A DNA stretch of 64,000 nt from Paludisphaera soli (GTDB taxonomy: Bacteria; Planctomycetota; Planctomycetia; Isosphaerales; Isosphaeraceae): NCBI RefSeq assembly GCF_011064595.1, contig NZ_JAALJI010000009.1:184175-248174 (forward strand), given 5' to 3'. Position 1 is the stretch's first letter; each line of letters opens with the position of its first letter. Positions 54,096 through 62,080 of this stretch are shown in pieces. The translations under genes and the position numbers were made by a program. The notes under the pieces were generated by a model. The model was not told where the DNA came from. It searched no databases and saw only the letters and a list, made by a program, of their open reading frames with translations.

Positions 54096-55133
54096 ATGAC
54101 TCCCAGCCTGCACCGCCGCCATTTCCTGTCCCTGGGGACGACCAGCCTGGCCGCCCTCTCGATCGGCGCCTTCCCCGAGAAGAAGCCCGGCCCGCGCAAG
54201 CCGGTCGTGATCGCCAGCGGCTGGGAGAAGACGGTCGAGATCGCCATGGACCTGGTGCGCAAGGGGGCCGACCCCCTGGACGCGGCCATCGCCGGCGTGG
54301 CGATCGTCGAGGCCGACGTCAACGAGCACTCCGTCGGCAAGGGGGGGACCCCGAACGAGGAAGGGGTCGTCGAACTCGACGCCTCGGTCATGCACGGGCC
54401 GACCCACGGCGGAGCCGGCGTCGCCGGGCTCCGCAACATCGCCCACCCGGCGGCCGTCGCGCGCTGCATCCTCCAGCGCACCAAGCACGTCCTGCTCGTC
54501 GGCGACAACGCCCTGAAGTTCGCCAAGGAGCACGGCTTCCCGGAGGAGGACCTGCTCACCGAGGAGACCCGCAAGGCCTGGATCGCCTGGAAGGAGGCCA
54601 AGCTCCGCGGCTCCCGTATCCCCCAGACCGTCGCCTCGCTCGACCCGCCGATCCGCGAGCTGGTCGAGCGGCCGACCCACGGCACGATCCACTGCTCCGT
54701 ACTGGACACACACGGCGACCTCGGGGCCGTGACCACGACCTCGGGCCTGGGCTACAAGGTGCCCGGCCGCGTGGGCGATTCGCCGATCCTCGGCGCCGGG
54801 CTCTGGCTCGACAACACCGTCGGCTCGTGCGGATCCGTCGGCCTGGGCGAGGTCAACCTGATCAACTGCGCCTCGTTCCTGGTCGTCGAGAACCTCCGGC
54901 GCGGGGCGAAGCCCAAGGACGCCCTGGTCGCGACCACCAAGCAACTCGTCGAGACCACCCTGCGCGACCCCCGGTTCCGCACCGAGGACGGCAAGCCCGC
55001 CTTCGACGTGGTCTTCTACCTGCTCACGAAGGACGGCAAGTACGCCGCGGCCAACATCCACGGCCCGGCCGGCATCGTGGTGGCCGACGGCGACACGATC
55101 AAGACGGTCGACTCGGCCACCCTCTTCGACTGA
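54096..55133 (+). CDS. Tat-exported N4-(beta-N-acetylglucosaminyl)-L-asparaginase
   Basis: A 345-aa Ntn-hydrolase, paralog of the enzyme at 50701. The twin-arginine leader is HRRHFLSLGTTSLAALSIG. The processing site and catalytic Thr lie in DTHGDLGAVTTTSG, and VGKGGTPNEEGVVELDASVMHG, KVPGRVGDSPILGAGLW and GSVGLGEVNL correspond to the same blocks in the paralog. It probably acts outside the cytoplasm on GlcNAc-asparagine or isoaspartyl substrates. A hairpin terminator follows. Confidence 0.93.
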   Translation: MTPSLHRRHFLSLGTTSLAALSIGAFPEKKPGPRKPVVIASGWEKTVEIAMDLVRKGADPLDAAIAGVAIVEADVNEHSVGKGGTPNEEGVVELDASVMHGPTHGGAGVAGLRNIAHPAAVARCILQRTKHVLLVGDNALKFAKEHGFPEEDLLTEETRKAWIAWKEAKLRGSRIPQTVASLDPPIRELVERPTHGTIHCSVLDTHGDLGAVTTTSGLGYKVPGRVGDSPILGAGLWLDNTVGSCGSVGLGEVNLINCASFLVVENLRRGAKPKDALVATTKQLVETTLRDPRFRTEDGKPAFDVVFYLLTKDGKYAAANIHGPAGIVVADGDTIKTVDSATLFD

Positions 55134-55163
55134 TCCGGATTCGCGCCGGCCGCGGAATACGAA

Positions 55164-55202
55164 GGCCCGCCCGGAGGAGCCGCGAAGCTCGCCGGGCGGG
55201 CC
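55164..55202 (+). terminator. hairpin terminator
   Basis: GGCCCGCCCGG (55164-55174) pairs with CCGGGCGGGCC (55192-55202) across a 17-nt loop, followed by GTGTTCGTTT. It lies between the asparaginase gene and the convergent hypothetical gene. Confidence 0.65.
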
Positions 55203-55240
55203 GTGTTCGTTTCAGGGGGGGCGGCCGTCTCGTCTCGGCC

Positions 55241-55747
55241 TCAGCGGCGGGTGGCGGCGGGCGTCGATCCGGCGACGGCGGCGACCTTGGACGGCGAGCT
55301 GAGGCAGCAGAGGAAGCTTTCCGCCGTGCCCGGCCGGGCCACCGCCGCGACGCGGTAGCCGCGATAGATGGTCTTGGCCGGCTGGCCGTCCTCGCGGATC
55401 GTCAGGGCGATCGAGCAGTTGCGGTCCGCGCCGCGGATCTCGACCTCCTTGAGCGACACCGTGACCTGGCCGTCGGCCTTGACGCGGAGCGTCTGGGGCC
55501 TGAAGACGCAGGTCGGGTTTCCCGGCTTCACGTCGACCTCGCAGCCCTTGGATCCCAGGCCGGCGATCGCCAGCTTCAGGTCGATCGCACGCCCCTTCGC
55601 CTTCTCGACGGCCGGGGCGGCCGCCTCCGTCTTCGGGTTCGTCGCCGGGGCGGGCCCGGCGTCCTGGCCGAAGATGGGGCGGACGAACACGAGGGCGGTC
55701 ACGAACCCCGCGGCCAGGGCCGAAGCAGACCAGAACCTGAGACGCAT
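55241..55747 (-). CDS. hypothetical exported protein
   Basis: A 168-aa protein with an N-terminal signal/anchor helix (MRLRFWSASALAAGFVTALVFV), an Ala/Pro-rich linker and a small beta domain with four Cys (GCEVDV, PTCVF, RNCSIAL, LCCLSS). The mature part is probably periplasmic and may contain disulfides. No family was recognised. ATG 55747 is preceded by GGAG 9 nt upstream and is preferred over the ATG at 55762. The 18-bp start region is nearly identical to that of the clamp-like gene at 60.2 kb. Confidence 0.7.
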   Translation of the reverse strand: MRLRFWSASALAAGFVTALVFVRPIFGQDAGPAPATNPKTEAAAPAVEKAKGRAIDLKLAIAGLGSKGCEVDVKPGNPTCVFRPQTLRVKADGQVTVSLKEVEIRGADRNCSIALTIREDGQPAKTIYRGYRVAAVARPGTAESFLCCLSSPSKVAAVAGSTPAATRR

Positions 55748-56161
55748 CGCGGTCGACTCCATTCTCAAAGGACCGGCCGACCCGTCCTGGGTCGTCCGTC
55801 GTGCCCGACCGTCGCGAGGGGCGCGGTCATCGCGTCGCCGCCTCACCGACCGTCCGTCGGCCTGTGCCTGCCAGGGGGTTCCGCCCCCGCCGCCGTCCGC
55901 GTCGCTGCGGGATCGACGCACGCGGGGCGCGGGGCCCGCCGTCGTTTTCCGGTTCCAGGATCGCGCGTCCGGGTCGGCTGGAGCGGCCCGAAACTTGAGG
56001 CTCCTTCGAGGTGGGCCGCAGAGTACTACGGCCTCGCCGAGCGGGCAAGGCCAAGTGGGCGTCCATCGTACGCACAAAAAGCCGAAGGCCGGCGATCCGC
56101 CCGTGGGGGCGGGATCGCCGGCCTTTCGCGGCGTGGGTTTCGTTCGAGTCCCGGGCGCCGA
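55748..56161. other. intergenic region with a terminator
   Basis: This 414-bp region contains the BI-1 gene's terminator at its right end. The rest is Arg/Pro-type high-GC sequence that shows no gene, and no clear promoter for the minus-strand gene at 55747 could be picked out. Confidence 0.4.
56076..56125 (-). terminator. rho-independent terminator of the BI-1 gene
   Basis: On the minus strand, AAGGCCGGCGATC pairs with its complement near 56085-56125 with a GC-rich inner stem and one bulge. A run of five T's follows (plus-strand AAAAA at 56076-56080). It lies 37 bp after the BI-1 stop. Confidence 0.85.
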
Positions 56162-56935
56162 TCAGTCGCGGCTGTTGGCGAGCTTGGAGAGCAGGCGGAG
56201 GATCTCCAGGTACAGCCAGACCAGGGTGACCATCAGGCCGAACGCCCCGTACCACTCCATGTACTTGGGGGCCTCGCGGCGTGCGGCCTCCTCGATGAAG
56301 TCGAAGTCGAGCAGCAGGTTGAACGCCGCCAGGCCGACGACGAGCAGGCTGAAGCCGATGCCCATCGGCGTCGCGCCCATCAGCGGGGGCGTGTAGCCGA
56401 AGAGGCGGATCACCATCGAGACGATGTAAAAGAGGCAGACCGCCCCCGTCGCCATGATGATCCCGGACCGCAGCTTGTCGGTGACCCGGATCGTCCCGCT
56501 GGCGTAGAGGAACAGCATGACCAGGGTCACGCCGATGGTCAGCGAGACCGCCTGCAGGGCGATCCCCTGGAACGGGCTGTCGAGCCCCTGGCGGAGGCGG
56601 ACCTGGGCGTCGATGACCTGCGAGAGGCCGCCGAGGAACACGCCCTGCATCGCGGCGTAGACCGGCGCGGTCCAGGGGGCGAAGGTCGGCTTGAAGATCG
56701 TCACCAGCGAGGTCACGAACCCGGCGAGGGCCGCTCCCACGACCACGCCCATGGGCATCTGGCCGGTGCCGACCGCGTTCCAAGACCAGAGGCCGGTCGC
56801 CGAGAGGATCGCCAGCAAGAGGAAGGTCTTGCCCATCGTCCCCTGGACGGTCGTCGCCATGCTCCGAGGCGCGCCGTACACCTGGTCGTAGCCGGCGAAC
56901 ATATCCTGAGAAAAGGCGGGATTGCTGGACGTCAC
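56162..56935 (-). CDS. Bax inhibitor-1 / YccA family membrane protein
   Basis: A 257-aa integral membrane protein of the TMBIM family with seven hydrophobic segments. TMGKTFLLLAILSATGLWSW, APWTAPVYAAMQGVFLGGLSQVID and FNLLLDFDFIEEAARREAPKYMEWYGAFGLMVTLVWLYLEILRLL match the bacterial branch; the two conserved Asp of the last helices are present in LDFDFIEE. Bacterial members are linked to pH-sensitive calcium leak. GTG 56935 is preferred because GGAG lies 8 nt upstream; an ATG 33 nt further in is an alternative. Confidence 0.88.
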   Translation of the reverse strand: MTSSNPAFSQDMFAGYDQVYGAPRSMATTVQGTMGKTFLLLAILSATGLWSWNAVGTGQMPMGVVVGAALAGFVTSLVTIFKPTFAPWTAPVYAAMQGVFLGGLSQVIDAQVRLRQGLDSPFQGIALQAVSLTIGVTLVMLFLYASGTIRVTDKLRSGIIMATGAVCLFYIVSMVIRLFGYTPPLMGATPMGIGFSLLVVGLAAFNLLLDFDFIEEAARREAPKYMEWYGAFGLMVTLVWLYLEILRLLSKLANSRD

Positions 56936-57177
56936 GGTTTCTTCTCCACGAGTTTCGCGACGGCTTCGGTCGATCGTCCGCGGCGGCGGCCGGCCCGGGA
57001 AGGCCGCGGGGCCGTCCACTGATATTCTCGACTGGTCCCCCGGATCCGGCAAGCAGAACCGCCGTCGCGCGGGACCGCCTCCATACCTCCTATCATACGA
57101 CGACTTCCGACTCCGAGTTCGTTCAATCCGCCCGGTTCTTGGGTCCTTGAAAGGAAACTCATCGCCGGGCCGCCGCC

Positions 57178-58893
57178 TCAGCGCGCGGTCGCCTTCGGCC
57201 AGGCGACGTCGACCCCCTGGGCCTTGAGCTTGCTCTGGAACGTCTCGAACCGCTTCCGGTCGGCCCGCACGGCCTTCGGCGACTCATTGATCGCCAGCGC
57301 ATGCGCCGCGACCGAGCCGGCGGCCTCGCCGATCAGCCACTCCACCGGATGCAGGCGGTAGCAACCATTGGTGATATGCGTGACGCCGAGGTTCTTGCAG
57401 GCGGCGACGAGGTTGGTCACGCGGACCGGCAACAGGGCGCCCAGGGGGATCTGGAACGGGAGCGAGGAGATGTCGACGTAGTTCTTCCCGCCGGTCGCCG
57501 GGTGGAGGTCGATCCGGTAGCTGCCGACGCCGACCGAGTCCCAGAACGGCTCGGCCGAGACGTCCTCCCGGCCCAGCTCCTTGCGCCGGGCTTCCAGGCC
57601 GACGTGCTGCTCGGTGACGGTGAACTCGGCCTTGATCCGGCGCGATTCGCGGATGTACGGGGCCTTGGCCAGGCCGTCGTCGGTCCCCACGAGGTCGGGG
57701 CGGAGCCTCAGGCCTTTCCAGCCGGTGCCCCCGTCGGGGCGCGGGCATTCGGTCTGGAGCCAGTACATCAGCGAGAGGCTCAGTTGCTTGGCGCGGCGGA
57801 CGTGGTCCTCGGCCTTCTCGGCGGTCTGGCCCTCGGCGACGAGGGGGCCCAGGAGGTAGTCGTTCTGGGGCCAGTTGACCAGCGTCGCGCCGCCGCCGTC
57901 GTACGCGCCGGGGCGGTAGATCGACGGGTCGAGGATCCGGCGGTAGAGCCACAGGCCCTTCCCCTTGCCGGTGGGGTCGAAGCCCTGGTTGTTCGGCTTG
58001 AGGGTCACGGGGTGGGTGTAGCTCAGGTCCAGGAGCTTGCCGGCCCACGGCGGCGACAGGTCCGGGACGAACTCGCGCCAGAAGTCGTACTCCTCGGGGC
58101 GGTCGATCGTGTGGTCCTCGCCGTCGCGATACTCGGCCGGGAAGCAGACGGTGAACGCCTGCTGGACGCCAGTGTCGGCCTGGGCGAGCGCGTGGGGCTC
58201 GCCGGTCTCGGCCTGGCTTTCGGCCCCGACCACGTGCTCGACGCCGGCCATCGGCAGCAGGTCGCCCAGCTCGGTCGCGTCGAGGAAGTACGGGGCCGTC
58301 AGCGCGACCTCGGCCCCGGTCCGCCGGTTGCGGACGGTCACGGCGCGGATGCGGTCGCCGTCGACCTCGGCGCGGACCGGCTCGTGGTCCAGGAGCAAAA
58401 CCAATCGGCCGAGCGACGCGTAGGGGGCGAGCATGTCCGTCAGGACGGACAGGCCGACGCGGGGCTCGTGGCAGAGCCGCGAGACGCCGCCGCCACCGGG
58501 GTTGAGGAACGGGTTGGAGAGCGCCTCCACGGTGAGCGGGGCGTGTTTCTTGTAGTAGTCGCGGACGCCCGTGCGATAGGCGCGATACGCGAGGGACGAG
58601 CCGAACTGCTCGATCCAGGGGTGCTCGTCCGGGGGGACGGCCTGGCTGGTGAGCTGGCCGCCGATCCAGTCCGTCGGCTCGGTCAGGACGACGCGCAGGC
58701 CCTGGCGCAGCGCCGCGAGCGCGGCGGCCACGCCCCCCACGCCGCCGCCGACGATCGCCAGGTCGGCGGCCAGCTCGCCGCGGGCGGCGGCGAGCCCGGC
58801 GAGGGCCTCGCGGCCCAGGGCGGAAGGGCCGAGCAGCGGCAGGAGCGAGAGACCCCGGCCGAATCTTTGAAGCAACAGGCGACGCGTCGTCAT
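57178..58893 (-). CDS. exported FAD-dependent oxidoreductase
   Basis: A 571-aa flavoprotein of the FAD_oxidored (PF12831-like, often named xanthan-lyase-associated) family. The leader MTTRRLLLQRFGRGLSLLPLLG is Tat-like. The FAD fold is [27 protein letters not shown], followed by EPTDWIGGQLTSQAVP; DATELGDLLP is the second family motif and the C-terminus has LGVTHITNGCYRLHPVEWLIGEAAG. The substrate is unknown. It lies upstream of, and divergent from, the tRNA-Leu gene. Confidence 0.88.
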   Translation of the reverse strand: MTTRRLLLQRFGRGLSLLPLLGPSALGREALAGLAAARGELAADLAIVGGGVGGVAAALAALRQGLRVVLTEPTDWIGGQLTSQAVPPDEHPWIEQFGSSLAYRAYRTGVRDYYKKHAPLTVEALSNPFLNPGGGGVSRLCHEPRVGLSVLTDMLAPYASLGRLVLLLDHEPVRAEVDGDRIRAVTVRNRRTGAEVALTAPYFLDATELGDLLPMAGVEHVVGAESQAETGEPHALAQADTGVQQAFTVCFPAEYRDGEDHTIDRPEEYDFWREFVPDLSPPWAGKLLDLSYTHPVTLKPNNQGFDPTGKGKGLWLYRRILDPSIYRPGAYDGGGATLVNWPQNDYLLGPLVAEGQTAEKAEDHVRRAKQLSLSLMYWLQTECPRPDGGTGWKGLRLRPDLVGTDDGLAKAPYIRESRRIKAEFTVTEQHVGLEARRKELGREDVSAEPFWDSVGVGSYRIDLHPATGGKNYVDISSLPFQIPLGALLPVRVTNLVAACKNLGVTHITNGCYRLHPVEWLIGEAAGSVAAHALAINESPKAVRADRKRFETFQSKLKAQGVDVAWPKATAR

Positions 58894-58904
58894 GGATTGA
58901 CCTC

Positions 58905-58933
58905 TTGGGAGCGGACACCGATCTTGTTAGGAT
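58905..58933 (+). promoter_or_regulatory. candidate promoter of the tRNA-Leu gene
   Basis: TTGGGA (58905-58910) and TAGGAT (58928-58933) have a 17-bp spacer and end 38 bp before the tRNA. Each box is a four-of-six match. Confidence 0.35.
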
Positions 58934-58971
58934 AAGCCCCCGCGGATCCCTCCGCGAGGGCATCCCGTCGC

Positions 58972-59054
<83 letters not shown>

Positions 59055-59091
59055 GACAAATCGTCCCGACGGCCGGGCCGGCGTGGGCGGG

Positions 59092-60183
59092 CTCCACCAT
59101 TACGGCGTCGTCGGACGGGCCGATCGCCGATTCCCTGGACAACGGCTGCCAGGCGAACGACCGGAGGCCGTCGCGGCAGAGCGCGGGGGCGTCGGGCCCG
59201 AAGAGGCGGAGCTCGTCGAAGCCGAGGCGCAGGGCCCGCGCCAGGTATTCGCGGTTGGTGTGCAGCCGGACGGGCTCGCCGGAGTGGCGGGAGCGGGCCA
59301 GGACCAGCTCGGTCGGCGGCCCCACGCCGGACGAGCGGGCGCGCCCGGCGACGCGGCCGCGTGCGGGTCGTCGCCGCCGGGGAGGCGGTCGATCGCGGCG
59401 AGGAAGGCGGCGTCGGCCGGGTCGATCGTCAGCCGGGTCGAGGCCGAGCCCGCGTCGGGCACGGCGTGCTCGACGCGCGGGAAGCGGGCGTCGGCCTGGA
59501 TCGCCACTTGGAGAGTCCAGGCCCCGGCCCGCAGCGCGACGTGGGTCCCGGTCGGTCCGAGGAGGACCGGGACGTCGCGCGGCAGGGCTTTGCACGCGAA
59601 GAGCGGCACTGCGCGCACGAGGAGGTCGTCGTCCCGGGTCAGGCCGAAGCCGCCCTACACGAGCACCTGCCGGCCGTCGGTGGCGATCGCCTCCGAGGTC
59701 GAGCCCCTCAGCAGGATGCAGTCGAGGGCGTGGCGGGCCGATCGCTCGCCGGCCGACGCGGCGGTCTCGGCCAGGACCTCCAGGAGCCCGGGGGACCCTC
59801 GACGAGGTCGGCGGGCGTCTCCTGGAAGGCCGAAGGCGCGACGTCGGGGACGGCGTACTCGCGGGACTGCGGGACGCCCCGGTCGTCCCAGCGCGCGGTC
59901 GCGGGGCGGGGGCGGGGGACACCAGGAGCACCGGGGAGTCGTCGCGGCCCTCGAAGTCGGCCAACGACTCAAGCAGGATCATGACGGCCCCCTCGGACCC
60001 GGGGACGTCTTCCAGGAGGCACTCGACGGCCAGGTGGTCGAGGTGCAGCCGGACGCGCAACCCGCCTCCCGGGTCGGCGTGGACGACGAACGGGGGGGCC
60101 GGGCCGTTGCGGGCGAGGCCCAGGGTGCGGCGGCGGAGGACGGCCCGCAGGCGGCGGGCCTCGCGGCGGGTCAGGACGATCAT
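59092..60183 (-). pseudogene. broken DnaN-like sliding-clamp protein
   Basis: Joining the frames gives about 360 residues arranged like a beta clamp. Domain 1 is MIVLTRREARRLRAVL followed by LRVRLHLDHLAVECLLE. Domain 2 is HALDCILLRGSTSEAIATDGRQVLV with the ATDG clamp motif, then KALPRDVPVLL and DARFPRVEHAVP (the D-G-x-F-P-D-Y-x-x-V-I-P position). Domain 3 is RLTIDPADAAFLAAI and TNREYLARALRLGFDEL. Lesions: frame changes near 59891-59919 and 59787-59795, a TAG at 59655-59657 where Gln is expected, a deletion with frame change near 59341-59362, and a lost stop so that the last frame runs into the tRNA. The start at 60183 has GGAG 9 nt upstream. Confidence 0.7.
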
Positions 60184-60281
60184 GGCGGTCGACTCCATAC
60201 ATGGCAGGTGATTATCGACGTCAATCGATGCGGCGTGGCCTCGGCTGGGCGGGCATCGAAGTTCGCCCGCCGCACGGCCCG

Positions 60282-60587
60282 TTACGCGGCGTGGACGGGG
60301 CGGTGGGGCCGCCTCCCGGGCCCGGGGCCGGCGGCGTAGACGTCGGCGGCGGCGAACGCGAACTCCACGTCGCAGCCGCCGCATTCGGCGAGCGGGGGCG
60401 GGCCGCCGGGGCGGGCCGAGAGGGAGACGCCGCCGCCGCAGAACGGGCAGTCGACGGCCAGGTGGAGGTCCTCGGCCTCCGGGTCGTCGGGCCGCCCGGA
60501 GCGGGCCTGGAAGCCGAGGCGGCGGATCACGGCGAGCGGCTCGCCGATGCGGCGTGCGACGGTGCGGTCGAGCTGGGACTGGGTCAC
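60282..60587 (-). CDS. small zinc-ribbon-like protein
   Basis: A 101-aa protein. The N-terminal half (TQSQLDRTVARRIGEPLAVIRRLGF) is helical and the C-terminal half has two Cys pairs, DCPFCGGG and ECGGCDVEF, a likely zinc ribbon. The start is a GTG at 60587 with AGGAG 7 nt upstream; it ends with TAA. The function is unknown, and its place within the Ycf46-type cluster suggests a shared role. It follows the 93-aa gene after 122 bp. Confidence 0.75.
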   Translation of the reverse strand: MTQSQLDRTVARRIGEPLAVIRRLGFQARSGRPDDPEAEDLHLAVDCPFCGGGVSLSARPGGPPPLAECGGCDVEFAFAAADVYAAGPGPGRRPHRPVHAA

Positions 60588-60709
60588 GGGGAGGCTCCTC
60601 TCGGGTGGGGGAAGGATCCAGGGGCGTAGATGCGACCGGCGGCTTCGGGATGACGCGGCGCGACGGCGCGGGACGGGGGACGACTGCGATCGACGGCGTG
60701 AAGCGCCCG

Positions 60710-60991
60710 TCAAGCCCGAGGGGTGCGAGGGCCGCAAGGGTCGGCCCGGTCCGGGGGCGCCAGCCGATTGGCCTCCAGCCAGGCGACCTCCGCCGCCAGG
60801 GCCTCGCCGCGGCGGGCGAACGGCCCGAGCGTCGGGCCGCCGCAGGGGGAGAGGTCGGCCGTCCAGCGGCCCTCGGCGTCGGGCTCGACATGGCTGGCGC
60901 GGGCGATCGTCGGGCGGCCGAGTGCGGCCAGGTCGACGGCCTCGGCGTAGGCGGCCCTGACGACGCCGCGGGGGTCGACGACCAGCCGCAT
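60710..60991 (-). CDS. small conserved-looking protein of the Ycf46-type cluster
   Basis: A 93-aa protein starting MRLVVDPRGVVRAAYAEAVDL, with a compact mixed alpha/beta body (ASHVEPDAEGRWTADLSP) and an Ala/Glu helix (RRGEALAAEVAWLEANRL). No named domain was recognised. Its ATG overlaps the stop of the upstream 327-aa gene by one base (TGATG), so the two are probably translationally coupled. The ending is Pro/Arg-rich. Confidence 0.8.
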   Translation of the reverse strand: MRLVVDPRGVVRAAYAEAVDLAALGRPTIARASHVEPDAEGRWTADLSPCGGPTLGPFARRGEALAAEVAWLEANRLAPPDRADPCGPRTPRA

Positions 60992-61974
60992 CAGTCGCCC
61001 CCCGGCGCGGACGCCTGCCGGAGGATGCGGCGGCGGGGCCGCTCGACCAGCATGCCGTCCAGGGCTGACTGGACCTGGGAGAGCTGCGTCGCCGCCCGCC
61101 GCCGCAGGTCGGGGGCCTCGCGCAGCTCCCGCGGGCCCACGCCCCGGACCGCCTGCCGCGCCCGCTCCACCAGCTCGTCGAGCTGGGCGTCGCTGCGGAC
61201 GTTGAGCGCCCGGAACCGGTCGAAGAAGCCGGACAGGTTCTCCACCGCCGAGTCGCGGAACACCTTGGGGCGGCCGTCGTCGCCCACGCCGTCGAGCCGC
61301 TCGGCCAGGTGCTCGACCAGGCGGGCGAACTCCTCGGCGAACGCCCGCTCGGCCAGCGCCACCGCCTCCTCGAACCGCGACTCCAACCGGGCCCGCTCGC
61401 GCTCGTAGAGGTCGGGCGCGAGCCTCATCAGGTAGTCGGGCGGCTCCACCGAGGGGAAGTCGCAGGCGACGGCGAACAGGCCGACGAGCGAGGCGGGGTA
61501 GTCGGCCGGGTCATACAGGCTGCCGAGCCGGCGGGCGGCCGCCCCCCTCAGCTCGCCGTAACGGCGGTCGAGGTCGGCGAGGGCGTCGTCCAGCTCGCCG
61601 CGGAAGCCGGCGATCCGCCGCGCGAACTCGTCGACCGCGTCGCGTCGGATCAGTCGCACGCCCGGCTCGGGGAAGGGCGGCGACACCTCGCGCCGGTACG
61701 AGCGGATGCGGCCGCGGACGGCGGTGACGGCGCGGAACGCCGGGTGCTTGACGTCGAGCAGCCGCTTGCCCGCGGAGAGGCATCCGCCCTCGGCGTCGAA
61801 CGCCTCGGCGGCGCGGTCGCGCTGCGGGGCGGTCAGCGCCTTGCGGGTGCCCAGCCAGGTGAACGCGACGCGGGCGGCGGCCGTCTCGGCCCGCAGCCGC
61901 CGGGCCGGCTCGGCGAGGTCGTCGACTGATGCGACGGCCGGGGGTCCTTCGATGCGGTCGAGCAGGGTGGTCAT
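60991..61974 (-). CDS. conserved-looking 327-aa protein of the Ycf46-type cluster
   Basis: A 327-aa, mostly helical soluble protein: AAARVAFTWLGTRKALTAPQRD, KRLLDVKHPAFRAVTAVRGRI, PGVRLIRRDAVDEFARRI, SLYDPADYPASLVGLFAV, FDRFRALNVRSDAQLDELVERA. The ordered composition and AGGAGGTTCG directly before the ATG show it is a real gene. I recall similar planctomycete proteins beside AAA ATPases of this type, but no function. It starts 107 bp after the ATPase stop and overlaps the next gene by one base. Confidence 0.85.
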   Translation of the reverse strand: MTTLLDRIEGPPAVASVDDLAEPARRLRAETAAARVAFTWLGTRKALTAPQRDRAAEAFDAEGGCLSAGKRLLDVKHPAFRAVTAVRGRIRSYRREVSPPFPEPGVRLIRRDAVDEFARRIAGFRGELDDALADLDRRYGELRGAAARRLGSLYDPADYPASLVGLFAVACDFPSVEPPDYLMRLAPDLYERERARLESRFEEAVALAERAFAEEFARLVEHLAERLDGVGDDGRPKVFRDSAVENLSGFFDRFRALNVRSDAQLDELVERARQAVRGVGPRELREAPDLRRRAATQLSQVQSALDGMLVERPRRRILRQASAPGGD

Positions 61975-62080
61975 CGAACCTCCTGGAAAGAGACGAGGCG
62001 GCCGGCCGTGCGGGCCGCCGCCTCGTGATGGGGTCTTCGTACAAGTCGTCGACCCGCCGGGAGAGCCCGGCGACGGAGGG

